A stretch of DNA of 41,644 nt from Sphingobacteriales bacterium. Its GTDB lineage: Bacteria; Bacteroidota; Bacteroidia; Chitinophagales; Chitinophagaceae. Location: positions 1-41,644 of the forward strand of contig OMJB01000089.1 of NCBI GenBank assembly GCA_900299255.1. Reading direction: 5' to 3'. Position 1 is the stretch's first letter; each line of letters opens with the position of its first letter. The notes beneath the pieces were generated by a model that saw only the letters and a program-made list of their open reading frames with translations, had not been told where the DNA came from and made no database searches. The position numbers and the translations under genes are program-made. Positions 8,387 to 18,500 of this stretch are shown here, in pieces.

Positions 8387-10210
8387 TCAATGCGCTTCCT
8401 CACCAGGCCTCAGCGGCACTGTCTGTGGAATGAAGTCGCCACCATTGCCGTCATCTTTGTAATCATAAGGCCAGCGATAAACTTCCGGAATATCACCTTC
8501 CCAGTTACCATGCCCTGGCTCAATTGGAGTAGTCCATTCCAGTGTTGTAGAACCCCATGGGTTTTTAGTAGTCACTTTGCGGCCGCGGTACATACTCATA
8601 AAGAAGTTGAACACAAACAGCAGCTGAGCCACAAATACGATAGTTGCTACGATACTGATAAACCCGTTTACACCCTGGAAATGCTTGAATGATTCCCATG
8701 CAGAGTAATCATAGTAGCGGCGAGGCATACCGGCAATACCTTCATAGTGCATAGGCCAGAAAATCAGGTACGCACCAATAAATGTAATGAAGAAGTGTAT
8801 ATAGCCCAGCGTATTGTTCATATACCTGCCAAACATTTTAGGAAACCAGTGGTAAATACCTGCAAACATGCCGAAGAACGCCGACACTCCCATTACAATA
8901 TGGAAGTGAGCCACAACAAAGTAGGTATCGTGCAGGTGAATATCCAGAGCAGAGTTACCAAGGAAGATACCGGTAAGGCCACCAGAGATAAACAGTGATA
9001 CGAACCCAAGAGCGTAAAGCATTGGAGTGGTAAAGCGTATGTTGCCACGCCAGATTGTGGTAAGCCAGTTAAACACTTTCACCGCAGATGGTACAGCGAT
9101 CAGAAGTGTAAGCAGTACGAAGATAGAACCCAGGAACGGGCTCATACCCGTTACGAACATGTGGTGTGCCCAAACAACGAACGCAAGAACTGTAATGCCT
9201 ATCAGTGAAATGATCATCGCAAAATAACCGAATATCGGTTTGCGGCTGTGTGTAGACAGCACCTCAGATGCCATACCCATACCTGGCAGCATGATGATGT
9301 ACACCTCAGGATGGCCCAGGAACCAGAACAGATGCTGGTAAAGGATAGCAGAACCACCGATGTGCGGCAGAGCCTTGCCACCAATGAATATTTCAGAAAG
9401 GTAGAAGCTGGTACCGAAGTTGCGGTCAAATATCAGCAGTACAAAACCAGAGAATAATACAGGGAACGAAAGTACGCCCAGTACTGCTGTAAAGAAAAGT
9501 GCCCAGATAGTAAGTGGCATGCGCGTCATGGTCATACCCTTGGTACGCATATTCAGCACGGTAGAAATGTAGTTAAGGCCACCCAGAAGCGAAGAAACAA
9601 CGAAAGTAGCCATACTCAGCAACCACAAATCCATACCAACTCCGGCACCCAGAGACGCTTCTTTCAATGCACTTAGCGGAGGGTAAGTTGTCCAGCCACC
9701 TGAAGCAGGACCAGTTTCAACAAACAATGAAACAAACATCAGTATACTTGCCAGGAAGAAGAACCAGTAAGACAACATGTTCATAAACGGAGATGCCATG
9801 TCTCTTGCACCTACCTGCAGAGGTATGAGCAGGTTCGCAAAGGTTCCGCTCAATCCGGCAGTAAGTACGAAGAATACAAGGATGGTACCATGCATGGTTA
9901 CAAGGGCATAATAGAACTCAGGGGATAATTTGCCACCCTTAGCCCATTCACCCAGCACCTTCTCCATTATAGGAAAGGTAGAATCAGGGAAGCCCAGCTG
10001 CAGGCGGAAAAATACAGACATCAGTGCACCAATAATCGCCCAAATAATTCCTGTAACCAGGAATTGCTTGCTGATCATTTTATGGTCCTGGCTGAAAATG
10101 TATTTCCAGATAAAATGCTGCTCATGATGTTCATGTGCATGATGTTCTGCTGCTCCCTCATGGCCATGGGCTATTGCTGCCCCTTCAGTTATGATCTCGT
10201 GGTTATTCAT
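8387..10210 (-). CDS. coxA: Cytochrome c oxidase subunit I (A1-type)
   Basis: The protein is 607 aa with 12 membrane helices and holds heme a and the heme a3-CuB centre that reduces oxygen to water. Visible ligands: H107 (MHGTILVF) and H437 for heme a; H300, H349 and H350 for CuB, with Y304 in the HPEVY motif forming the His-Tyr crosslink; H435 for heme a3 (VVAHFHIVMG). E302 of HPEVY plus D137 (GARDM) mark a D-channel, and K378 (PSAVKVFNW) a K-channel, so this is an A1-type heme-copper oxidase. The N-terminal 30 residues are His-rich (HHAHEHHEQH), of unknown purpose. It is the last gene of the act-cox operon, 42 nt after coxB. No subunit III gene follows before the terminator. Confidence 0.97.
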   Translation of the reverse strand: MNNHEIITEGAAIAHGHEGAAEHHAHEHHEQHFIWKYIFSQDHKMISKQFLVTGIIWAIIGALMSVFFRLQLGFPDSTFPIMEKVLGEWAKGGKLSPEFYYALVTMHGTILVFFVLTAGLSGTFANLLIPLQVGARDMASPFMNMLSYWFFFLASILMFVSLFVETGPASGGWTTYPPLSALKEASLGAGVGMDLWLLSMATFVVSSLLGGLNYISTVLNMRTKGMTMTRMPLTIWALFFTAVLGVLSFPVLFSGFVLLIFDRNFGTSFYLSEIFIGGKALPHIGGSAILYQHLFWFLGHPEVYIIMLPGMGMASEVLSTHSRKPIFGYFAMIISLIGITVLAFVVWAHHMFVTGMSPFLGSIFVLLTLLIAVPSAVKVFNWLTTIWRGNIRFTTPMLYALGFVSLFISGGLTGIFLGNSALDIHLHDTYFVVAHFHIVMGVSAFFGMFAGIYHWFPKMFGRYMNNTLGYIHFFITFIGAYLIFWPMHYEGIAGMPRRYYDYSAWESFKHFQGVNGFISIVATIVFVAQLLFVFNFFMSMYRGRKVTTKNPWGSTTLEWTTPIEPGHGNWEGDIPEVYRWPYDYKDDGNGGDFIPQTVPLRPGEEAH

Positions 10211-10252
10211 CTTTTTTGCACTTTTTTGTGGCTAAATAATTGCTATAGCCGA

Positions 10253-11308
10253 TTATTTCATCGTTACTGCTTTTACGCTATCTGTTTTAGGCTTTGCATT
10301 TTCACCTGCTGCCGGTGTACCGGGTGTTGCAGACGGGCTGTTCTGGCTGTAATAACTTTGCTGGCTAGCCAGCCATTTTTCATGCTGTGCAGGAGTCTCA
10401 ACAATAACAGTTCCGCGCATAGAATAGTGCCCCTTGCCGCATAACTGGTCGCAGGCAATTTCATAAACGAAGTCAGGATTTTTGGTAATCTGCTTCATTG
10501 AATCAGTGGTGATAGAGGGGGTAAACCATAATGTTGTTGTGATTCCGGGAACCGCATCCATTTTCATTCGGAAGTGTGGCAAGCCCACATCATGGATCAC
10601 ATCGCGTGAACCAATCAGCAGTTTAACAGGTTTGCCAACAACTACATGCAGTTCACCGTTCTGAGAAATAATGTCATCAGCATTGTGTGGGTCAGTCCAG
10701 TCGAGTCCGAGTACATTGTTTGCATCGTCTATCTTACGGAAATCCCTCTTGCCTAATTCATTGTCTTTACCAGGGTATCTAACCAGCCAATTAAACTGCT
10801 TACCAACGATTTCAACAACAGTTGCCTCAGCAGGCGCTACCGATGTTACATCATACCAGTTACGCAGTCCGATTGCTACCAGAATCGCCATTGCTATCGC
10901 TGGGATGGTTGTCCACACAAGTTCGAGTTTATTACTGTGTGCAAAGAAAAATGCACTGCGCTTGCTGCTTGCCTGATATTTGTAGCAAAACCAGAAAAGC
11001 AGGAACTGAGTAAGAAAGAAAACTATACCGGTAACTGTTGTAGTTACCATGAACATCGTATCATAATTCTCGCCTGTCTTGCAGGCTGCTACCGGAAGCA
11101 ACCTGTCCTTAAACATCTCATTGCACTCCCAAATACCCCACACGCCCAGGGGAAACAAAAGAAGCAGCAAAATAGCGATTACGCCATTTGCCTGAGCCTT
11201 TACTTTCTCTTCGCCGCGTAGCACTACAGCGTATTCGCTCGCTCTACCAATCTGGTATATGATGATGAATACCAGAACTATCAATGTTATTATAATAAAT
11301 ACCGACAT
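10253..11308 (-). CDS. coxB: Cytochrome c oxidase subunit II
   Basis: The protein is 351 aa and receives electrons at the binuclear CuA site. Two extra N-terminal hydrophobic segments (about residues 2-20 and 43-60) precede the usual two-helix hairpin (about 85-108 and 128-148). The cupredoxin domain carries the CuA ligands H239 (SRDVIHD), C286, C290, H294 and M297 (ACDQLCGKGHYSM), and the electron-entry Trp in KQFNWLVRYPG. The C-terminal tail after residue 310 is low complexity. There is no fused cytochrome c domain, so the enzyme is aa3 rather than caa3 and needs a separate donor, plausibly a heme domain of the Act complex encoded just upstream. Confidence 0.95.
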   Translation of the reverse strand: MSVFIIITLIVLVFIIIYQIGRASEYAVVLRGEEKVKAQANGVIAILLLLLFPLGVWGIWECNEMFKDRLLPVAACKTGENYDTMFMVTTTVTGIVFFLTQFLLFWFCYKYQASSKRSAFFFAHSNKLELVWTTIPAIAMAILVAIGLRNWYDVTSVAPAEATVVEIVGKQFNWLVRYPGKDNELGKRDFRKIDDANNVLGLDWTDPHNADDIISQNGELHVVVGKPVKLLIGSRDVIHDVGLPHFRMKMDAVPGITTTLWFTPSITTDSMKQITKNPDFVYEIACDQLCGKGHYSMRGTVIVETPAQHEKWLASQQSYYSQNSPSATPGTPAAGENAKPKTDSVKAVTMK

Positions 11309-11394
11309 GGACTCAGCTTGTATTTTTCTTGTTAAATTTATTTTATTTACTACTATACCGATTCAATAACAGATCTGCTACCGGCAGCTTACTA

Positions 11395-12621
11395 CTAGCT
11401 AATGTGAATTACAGTCTCTTTCAAGAACAAATTATTGTTAGGTACCAGCGATGACTGGGTGAGCGTACGTGAAACCGCAAAAATCAAAATACCCACGAAG
11501 CCCATAAATATGCCTATTTCATACCAGTTAATATGCCAGTGCTCTCCCAGTACGCCCGGCATGATCATCTGGTAATAATCCAGCCAGTGGCCAAAGATGA
11601 TAACCATTGCCATAAACGTAAGGGTGAAATAATTTCTTTTACTTGGCCTTGCCATCAGAATCAGGATTGGCATAACAAAGTTGATAATGAAATTAGAATA
11701 GAAAATGATGCTGTAAGGCCCCTGCTGGCGCAACTTAAAATAAACAGTTTCATCAGGGATATTCGCATACCATATCAGCATGTACTGAGAGAACCAGAGA
11801 TATGTCCAGAACACGCTGAATGCGAACATGAACTTACCCAGGTCATGCATATGCTCTTTAGTAACCAGCTCCAGGTTTCCCTGATTTTTCAGGTATACAA
11901 CCCATAACAGAATCAAAGACATACCACTTACAAAAGCACTTGCAAATGTGTACCAGCTAAACAAAGTTGAATACCAGTGTGGCTGCACACTCATGATCCA
12001 CAACCATGGAACTGTACTCATCTGAGTCAGTGCGTACACCAGCAGGAACAGTCCGCTCATACGGAAAACCTTCCAGAATATTTTCGTATCGTTCTTTGGT
12101 GCGCTCTCCTGCGCTATAGACATCGCTCTGAATTTTCTGCCAAAGAAAGACCACAAACCAAGAGCAGCAATTGTAAAGCCAACAAACATTCCGGGATTCA
12201 AAAATGCTTTCTTGCCAAATAGTACTTTGTCTTTACCCGGCTCTGCTTCAGTAACCCATTTGTAAATAGTATTAACACCATGTGCATCCCTGAATGTAAA
12301 TACTATCATTAACAGAATGATACCTGATATCGTCGCAAATATCCAGACGTTAGCACCTATAGCTTCAGTTACCCTGCGGTAAGCTGTTATCCATCCGCCA
12401 TGTGCAAGCGAGGTAGCCGCCATGATAAAAATACTCACAGTGCTAATCAGAGTGAAGAATACGCTGTCATGCAGCAGAACTGCCCAGAAGCGTGCTCTTG
12501 CCACATCATCATGGCTCATCAGCAAGGTTGCGATACCCCCAATCAGCGCAGCTACACCTAAGCAAATGAGGATGAGGCTTGTATTCCTTAATCGTGACGG
12601 TATCTCAAAACGATCATTCAT
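11395..12621 (-). CDS. actF: Alternative complex III subunit ActF, quinol-oxidoreductase membrane subunit
   Basis: The protein is 408 aa with about ten membrane helices and is a paralogue of the NrfD-like ActC. In known Act complexes ActC and ActF form the membrane core; ActF lies beside the iron-sulfur arm and is proposed to help in proton translocation. Characteristic stretches are MSHDDVARARFWAVLLHDSV, LAHGGWITAYRRVTEA, TQMSTVPWLWIMSVQPHWYST and a C-terminal MPGVLGEHWHINWYEIGIF. It sits between actE (60 nt upstream) and coxB (86 nt downstream), the order usual in Bacteroidota. There is no separate small ActG-like subunit. Confidence 0.92.
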   Translation of the reverse strand: MNDRFEIPSRLRNTSLILICLGVAALIGGIATLLMSHDDVARARFWAVLLHDSVFFTLISTVSIFIMAATSLAHGGWITAYRRVTEAIGANVWIFATISGIILLMIVFTFRDAHGVNTIYKWVTEAEPGKDKVLFGKKAFLNPGMFVGFTIAALGLWSFFGRKFRAMSIAQESAPKNDTKIFWKVFRMSGLFLLVYALTQMSTVPWLWIMSVQPHWYSTLFSWYTFASAFVSGMSLILLWVVYLKNQGNLELVTKEHMHDLGKFMFAFSVFWTYLWFSQYMLIWYANIPDETVYFKLRQQGPYSIIFYSNFIINFVMPILILMARPSKRNYFTLTFMAMVIIFGHWLDYYQMIMPGVLGEHWHINWYEIGIFMGFVGILIFAVSRTLTQSSLVPNNNLFLKETVIHIS

Positions 12622-12681
12622 TGTATGCGACTTTTATTAAAATATGTTTATAAAATACTCTTTAATTGCTCCTGCCGGATT

Positions 12682-13344
12682 TTATTTTCCTGTTACTGCC
12701 GCAACTGGCTTGCCATGTGCAGTATCTGCAGCCGGCGCAGCTGGTGTGCTGGCAGCTTCACCAAATGTATAGGCATCACCTCCGTTGGTTGACTGTACTT
12801 TCTTGATATATGCAATAATCATCCAGCGCTGCCTGATATCAATCTGGCTGGCGTATGACCCCATCATATTCTTGCCATACTTGATTGCTGCATACATCTG
12901 GCCAACTGACATGTGCAGATACTTTGCGTCTTTGAAGTTAGCTGGCATGGAAGCAAATTTGCCACTTGCAAATAGTGGCCCCTGCCCGTCCAGATTCTGT
13001 CCGTGACAGATTCCGCAGTAAATATTGAACAACCTGCCACCCTCTTTCAACTCAGCCTCGCTGAATTTAGCACTGGTTGTGAACGTTTTATATGCATTCG
13101 TATCGCCTTCTTTAAGATGATCAGGCATCTGATGGCCACGCGCTATAGTACCTTCTACTGGCAAACGGCTGGTCATGCTGTCTGCAAAGTTCGGATTAGT
13201 TGTATAAGCATCATAGGCGCGCGAATACGTCATATCCGGTGCATATATATGGCCAGGTGTGCGGCGCATATTACCTGAGTCGCATGACATGAGGCCCATC
13301 ACCACAACCAGGCTGGCTGCTACTATGCTTTTAATGTTGTTCAT
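12682..13344 (-). CDS. actE: Alternative complex III subunit ActE, monoheme c-type cytochrome lipoprotein
   Basis: The protein is 220 aa. The lipoprotein signal MNNIKSIVAASLVVVMGLMSC places the acylated Cys at residue 21. One heme c site, CGICHG, is near residue 110 in a cytochrome c fold, with a likely axial Met in GKNMMGSYASQI. The C-terminus is Ala/Pro-rich. In the complex ActE lies on the periplasmic side beside ActA and is a candidate exit point for electrons to the oxidase. It follows actD by 65 nt; that gap holds a TTTTGAATTTTTTGAA element. Confidence 0.92.
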   Translation of the reverse strand: MNNIKSIVAASLVVVMGLMSCDSGNMRRTPGHIYAPDMTYSRAYDAYTTNPNFADSMTSRLPVEGTIARGHQMPDHLKEGDTNAYKTFTTSAKFSEAELKEGGRLFNIYCGICHGQNLDGQGPLFASGKFASMPANFKDAKYLHMSVGQMYAAIKYGKNMMGSYASQIDIRQRWMIIAYIKKVQSTNGGDAYTFGEAASTPAAPAADTAHGKPVAAVTGK

Positions 13345-13359
13345 ATTCTAAATAAAAAA

Positions 13360-13375
13360 TTCAAAAAATTCAAAA
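13360..13375 (-). repeat. Intercistronic T-rich element before actE
   Basis: Minus-strand TTTTGAATTTTTTGAA: two copies of TTTTGAA in tandem, ending 15 nt before the actE ATG. Near-identical elements precede actD and actB. Confidence 0.5.
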
Positions 13376-13409
13376 TCATTTGTCTGGAATCTGTCGCTCC
13401 CTTTTGCTG

Positions 13410-13991
13410 CTATCCCGGATTCAGTGCCTCATACGGCTCTTTCTTGTCCCACCTTCCATACCACCAGCCTGACTCTGCAACCTGTACATTAACTTCCTTC
13501 GCACCTGTAGACCTGAGGAACGCCAGAACTGCTTCTTCCGAAGTATGGTTGTTCAGTTCTATCGCCATCACAAACATATCATCGCTCTGCCTTGGGTGAA
13601 AAACGTGTTTCTTCACACCTGGCATAATCTGATTCAGGTAGCACATAGTAAGTGTCATACCTACGGCAGCAAACAGTACTGTAAGCTCAAAGGTGATAGG
13701 CACCCATGCCGGAAGTGCGAAGTGTGGCTTACCACCGTAATTGATTGGCCAGTCTGAAGTATATATCCACGAAATAAATCCTACAGCCGTAGATGTTCCG
13801 CAAAGGCCATAGATAAAACCAGCTATGTGCAGGTCTGTTGTCTTCAACCCCATAGCCTCATCAAGGCCGTGCACAGCAAACGGTGTATAAATATCGTGGA
13901 TCTTGTATCCGCTGTGGCGCACTTTGCTGACTGCCGGGAACAATACATCCTCGTCATCGTAAGCCGCAACTGCAAATTTTTTAATTGCCAT
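13410..13991 (-). CDS. actD: Alternative complex III subunit ActD (DUF3341)
   Basis: The protein is 193 aa, typical for ActD. A cytoplasmic N-terminal domain (MAIKKFAVAAYDDEDVLFPA, then SGYKIHDIYTPFAVHGLDEAMG) is followed by a two-helix hairpin (AGFIYGLCGTSTAVGFISWI and LTVLFAAVGMTLTMCYLNQI), then a soluble ferredoxin-like tail with DDMFVMAIELNNH. This is the DUF3341 family, a structural membrane subunit of the quinol oxidase complex with no cofactor. It lies 32 nt after actC and is preceded by the TTTTTGAATTTTTGAA element. Confidence 0.93.
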   Translation of the reverse strand: MAIKKFAVAAYDDEDVLFPAVSKVRHSGYKIHDIYTPFAVHGLDEAMGLKTTDLHIAGFIYGLCGTSTAVGFISWIYTSDWPINYGGKPHFALPAWVPITFELTVLFAAVGMTLTMCYLNQIMPGVKKHVFHPRQSDDMFVMAIELNNHTSEEAVLAFLRSTGAKEVNVQVAESGWWYGRWDKKEPYEALNPG

Positions 13992-14002
13992 TTTATTCTT
14001 AG

Positions 14003-14018
14003 TTCAAAAATTCAAAAA
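14003..14018 (-). repeat. Intercistronic T-rich element before actD
   Basis: Minus-strand TTTTTGAATTTTTGAA, ending 11 nt before the actD ATG, in the 32-nt gap after actC. Confidence 0.5.
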
Positions 14019-14023
14019 TAATT

Positions 14024-15487
14024 TTAGTGTGCCGCAACCTCGTGGTGCTCTTCGCCGTGATGCGCATGCACCGAATCAATAAACTCCTGTGCATCCATTG
14101 CATCTATCGCCTCCATTTTCTTCTTGTAATTCTCACCAGATGTTTTCAGTACAAACTTAATCTCAGCAATCGCAATTACCGGACAATATTTAGCAAACAG
14201 GAAATAGCAGGTGAAAAATAATCCGAAAGTTCCCAGATAGAAACCAACTTCAGGCCATGTAGGGCTGTAGTATGCCCAACTGCCAGGCACCCAGTCACGA
14301 TAAGTTGATGTAACGATGATTACAAAACGCTCAAACCACATACCTATGTTTACCACAATTGACATTACAAATGTGAACGGAATGTTTCTGCGCAGTTTTT
14401 TCACCCAGAACAACTGTGGAGAAACCACGTTGCAGGTCATCATCGCCCAGTAACTCCACCAGTAAGGGCCCATAATACGCCACTGGAATGCAGCCATCTC
14501 GCCCCATGACTGGCTGTACCACGAAATGAAGAGCTCTGTAAGGTAAGCCACACCAACAATTGACCCTGTAAGTACAATAATCTTGTTCATTGCTTCCAGA
14601 TGGCCTATGGTAATATATTCTTCAAGCCCCAGTATTCTGCGGGTAATAACCAGAAGCGTGTTTACCATTGCAAAACCTGAGAATACCGCACCTGCCACGA
14701 AGTAAGGAGGGAAGATGGTAGTATGCCAGCCAGGAATAACTGAAGTAGCAAAGTCAAAAGATACGATGGTATGCACAGAAAGTACCAGTGGTGTAGAAAG
14801 GCCGGCAAGAACTAATGCCAGGGCTTCCATACGCTGCCAGTTCTTTGCAGTGCCAGTCCAACCGAAAGAGGCTACACCATATGCCATTTTACGGAATTTG
14901 GTTTTAGCCCTGTCGCGGATAAGAGCGAAGTCAGGAACAAGACCGGAATACCAGAACAGCAGAGATACAGTGAAGTAAGTCGAAATCGCAAACACGTCCC
15001 ACAATAGCGGAGAATCGAAGTTAGGCCACAACGGGCCGCGTGAGTTTGGCAGTGGTAATACCCAGAAGCCATCCCATACACGCCCCATGTGCCATATCGG
15101 AAACTGGCCGGCACACATTACCGCAAAGATAGTCATTGCCTCAGCAGCACGGTTTACACCTGTACGCCATCCCTGACGAAACAGCAGCAGGATCGCAGAG
15201 ATCAGGGTTCCTGCATGGCCGATACCGATCCACCAAACGAAGTTGGTAATGTCCCAACCCCAGCCTATGGTACGGTTCACACCCCAGGTTCCTAAACCCC
15301 AGTATACAGACCAGGATACCGAGAAAATCCCGAAGCCAAGTAGTATTAAAGAAAAGATAAAACCAACGTACCACATGCGCCCCGGCTTACGCTCAATCGG
15401 GCTCACAATGTCTTCGGATACCTCATGATAATCTTTACTGTTATCAACCAGTGGTTCCCTTACAAACGACTCGTACTTTAAATGCAT
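14024..15487 (-). CDS. actC: Alternative complex III subunit ActC (NrfD-like, quinol binding)
   Basis: The protein is 487 aa with about ten membrane helices of the NrfD/PsrC family. ActC holds the quinol-binding site next to the [3Fe-4S] cluster of ActB and, with ActF, is proposed to move protons. Recognisable stretches are GWGWDITNFVWWIGIGHAGT, LLLFRQGWRTGVNRAAEAMT, FPIWHMGRVWDGFWVLPLPN and SVIPGWHTTIFPPYFVAGAV. The C-terminus is a soluble tail ending in an HHGEEHHEVAAH stretch. It follows actB by 74 nt, the longest of the gaps without the T-rich element among the first act genes. Confidence 0.94.
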   Translation of the reverse strand: MHLKYESFVREPLVDNSKDYHEVSEDIVSPIERKPGRMWYVGFIFSLILLGFGIFSVSWSVYWGLGTWGVNRTIGWGWDITNFVWWIGIGHAGTLISAILLLFRQGWRTGVNRAAEAMTIFAVMCAGQFPIWHMGRVWDGFWVLPLPNSRGPLWPNFDSPLLWDVFAISTYFTVSLLFWYSGLVPDFALIRDRAKTKFRKMAYGVASFGWTGTAKNWQRMEALALVLAGLSTPLVLSVHTIVSFDFATSVIPGWHTTIFPPYFVAGAVFSGFAMVNTLLVITRRILGLEEYITIGHLEAMNKIIVLTGSIVGVAYLTELFISWYSQSWGEMAAFQWRIMGPYWWSYWAMMTCNVVSPQLFWVKKLRRNIPFTFVMSIVVNIGMWFERFVIIVTSTYRDWVPGSWAYYSPTWPEVGFYLGTFGLFFTCYFLFAKYCPVIAIAEIKFVLKTSGENYKKKMEAIDAMDAQEFIDSVHAHHGEEHHEVAAH

Positions 15488-15561
15488 AGCACGTAATTAA
15501 TTTTTTACTCTTACCTGCCGAAACAGGCCTGACAATTTTGTTAACCTATCAACTATTCAAC

Positions 15562-18500
15562 CTAAATATGGTACTTCAAAAACTCATTCTTATTCTCGTC
15601 CATCGCATTAATCTCATCTGTATTTCTAATCTTGGACAGATAATTTATGCTTGGCAAAGTGTGTATGTGCTCCAGAACATAGAATGTACGTTCAGCCTGC
15701 TCCTGCCTGCGAATCTTATAGATGCTGCTGTTGGTATCTTTTACGTTTCCAAATACGATTGCATCTGTAGGGCACGCCTGCTGGCAAGCAGTTTTCGCAC
15801 CACCGTCTTTCAGCGGATGGCCTTCTTTCTTAGCCACAAGTTTTGCTTCCTGCAAACGCTGTACACAGAAAGAACATTTCTCCATCACACCGCGGCTTCT
15901 TACCGTTACATCAGGATTCAGAACCATGCGAGTCAGGTCATCGTTGATATCGTCACGACGGCCATCTTCATACAGGTTATCATCAAAGCAATCTGCTCCA
16001 TTCCAGTCCATCCAGTTGAAGTGGCGCACTTTATACGGACAGTTATTTGCGCAGTACTTGGTACCGATGCAACGGTTATATGCCATCTGGTTCAGGCCCT
16101 CACTGCTGTGGTTGGTTGCTGACACCGGACAAACGTTTTCACATGGTGCGTTGTCGCAATGCTGGCACAGCATTGGCTGGAACACAGTCTGGATAGTATC
16201 CGGATCATCAGCCATACCGCTGAAATAACGGTCAATACGTATCCAGTGCATTTCGTGATTCTTCAGCACATGATCCTTACCTACCACCGATACGTTGTTT
16301 TCTGCCATACAGCCTACAACACATGCACCGCAACCGGTACAGCTGTTCAGGTCTATCGACATGCCCCATTTAACACCCTCGTAAGGATAATTAGGGTACA
16401 ATGTACCGTTCTCGCGGTATCCTTCTTCTTTATTAGAATCTATTTTTCCTTCTTTGCCTTCTTCAATCCACGGCAGCGCAGTGAATTCAGATATCTCAGC
16501 ACCGCGCTCTTTCAGCAATGCATCAGGATCTTTGGTAAATTCAGCCAGCGTATACTCATGTACCACCGGGCGTGCTTCATAGCTGTTATGCGTCTGCGTA
16601 ATAGCTATGTCGTACTTAAGGTCAGTTTTAGCAATCGTTACATCAGAATGATGCTCAGTAGTAACACCGTTGAACACCATGAATGGGAACGCGTTCTTGC
16701 CACCCTTTGTATCGTCGCTTGCTGCTGCACGGCCTACCTGCTTGTCGCGTCCGAAACCTACTGCCACTGCTACAACATCATTATGCATACCCGGTACCAC
16801 CACTACTGGCAGGTTCACTGAATATCCATTTTCTGCTTTTACAGTCACCACCACTTTCTTCGATTCTACCTCAGAGAAACCGGTAAGCTCAGCATTAAGT
16901 TCTTTTGCACGCTTAGGCGAAACACACAGGTAGTTGTCCCATGTTGCCCTTGTGATTGGATCTGGCATTTCAAGCAGCCATGGGTTGTTGCTCCATGCGC
17001 CACCGGTGCCTATTCCTATTTTCTGATACACAACCAGTTCTACACCGGCATGTGGCTTTTTATTCTGTATGTTGTTAATTGCTTCGTCAGTCTTGCCTGC
17101 AAATGCTGCACCTCCGTTGGCCATTTCACCTGCCGGCTCTATGATACCATCCTGCAGTGCCTTATCAAATGCATCCTGGCTGCCGGTTTTCTTCATCCAG
17201 TATTCTTTCCAGAAGTCTGCCCAAGTCTGTGTTGCACCTGTCCAGGTCAGCAGGCTGTCCTGAAAAGCACGGGTCTTGAACAATGGGGCAATACCCGGCT
17301 GCTGCAGGCTGATGTAGTTAGGTTTTGGCTCAGCATCTCCCCAGTTTTCGAGGAAGTTGTGATCCGGCAGCACAAATTTGCACTTCTGAGCTGTTTCGTC
17401 CATGCGGTCTGCAAAAGATACAGAAACCGGAACTTTAGCTAATGCTGCTGCGAATTTTTTATTGTCAAAGTAGTCGTAAACAGGGTTAACACCGTGCATG
17501 TATACAGAACCAACCTGGCCTGCTTCCATTGCTGCAACCATATCAACTATACCCTTGTCTATACCCTGCTTGCAGTTGCTGGTTACAGTCCAGTTTACAG
17601 TTACACCGTTAGCACCGATCTTATCGTTGATAGCGTTGATAACAGTCTGTATGTTCACATCATTGCTGCTGCCTACCACCAGGCCATTTCCTTTTTTCAG
17701 GTCAGCTGCTGCTTTATTTACCAGTTCATTCAGTGCTTTGCTGGGCAATGAAGGAGCCGCTCCGTTTACAACAGCATTGTACAGTGCTACTGCTACTTTA
17801 CCCATTTCTGATGGTTTGCAGGTAGCTCTGTGGTCAGCTGCTCCACCGGTAATGGTATGCGTTGCTTCCACCTGATAATGCCTGGAGAGATTCTTATTCT
17901 TCGCGCTTATTTTGCGGCCTTTTGAATAACCTTTCGAGAATTCGATCGGAGATATCCAGGTGCCTAGGAAATCTGCACCAAGGCTCACAATAGTCTGTGC
18001 TTTATCGAAATGGTAAGTAGGCAATGTGCGCTTGCCGTAGCATGCTTCATTAGCCAGCAGCATTCCTGAGTACGAGTAAGCATCGTAAGTTACATGCTTA
18101 ACGTTAGGATATTTTGCAAGGAACTGAGCAATAACTTCTTTGGTAGAAGGGCTTAATACAGTACTGGTAACCAGATAGCCCGGTTTGGCTGCAAGGCCCT
18201 CTTTTATCATTCCATCAATAGCTGCAAATGTGGCTTCTTTGCCGTCTGCATACGGATGGCGGATGCGGGCTTTATCATAAAGGTTCAAAACAGATGCCTG
18301 AACCCTAGCTGAAGTACCACCCCTGGTAACAGAAGACATTTCATTGCCTTCAATTTTTATCGGGCGCCCGTCACGTGTTTTGATAACAATAGCGCAATAG
18401 TCTCCGCCATCTGCAAATGTAGATGCGTAATAATTAGGAACACCCGGGACAATATCCTCAGGCTTAATGGCATAAGGTATTGCTTTACGAACGGGCATTT

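Noticed and set aside
8320-8403. N-terminal extension of the glycosyltransferase-like protein to 8403
   Set aside because: It would translate the terminator hairpin and adds no conserved or signal-like sequence.
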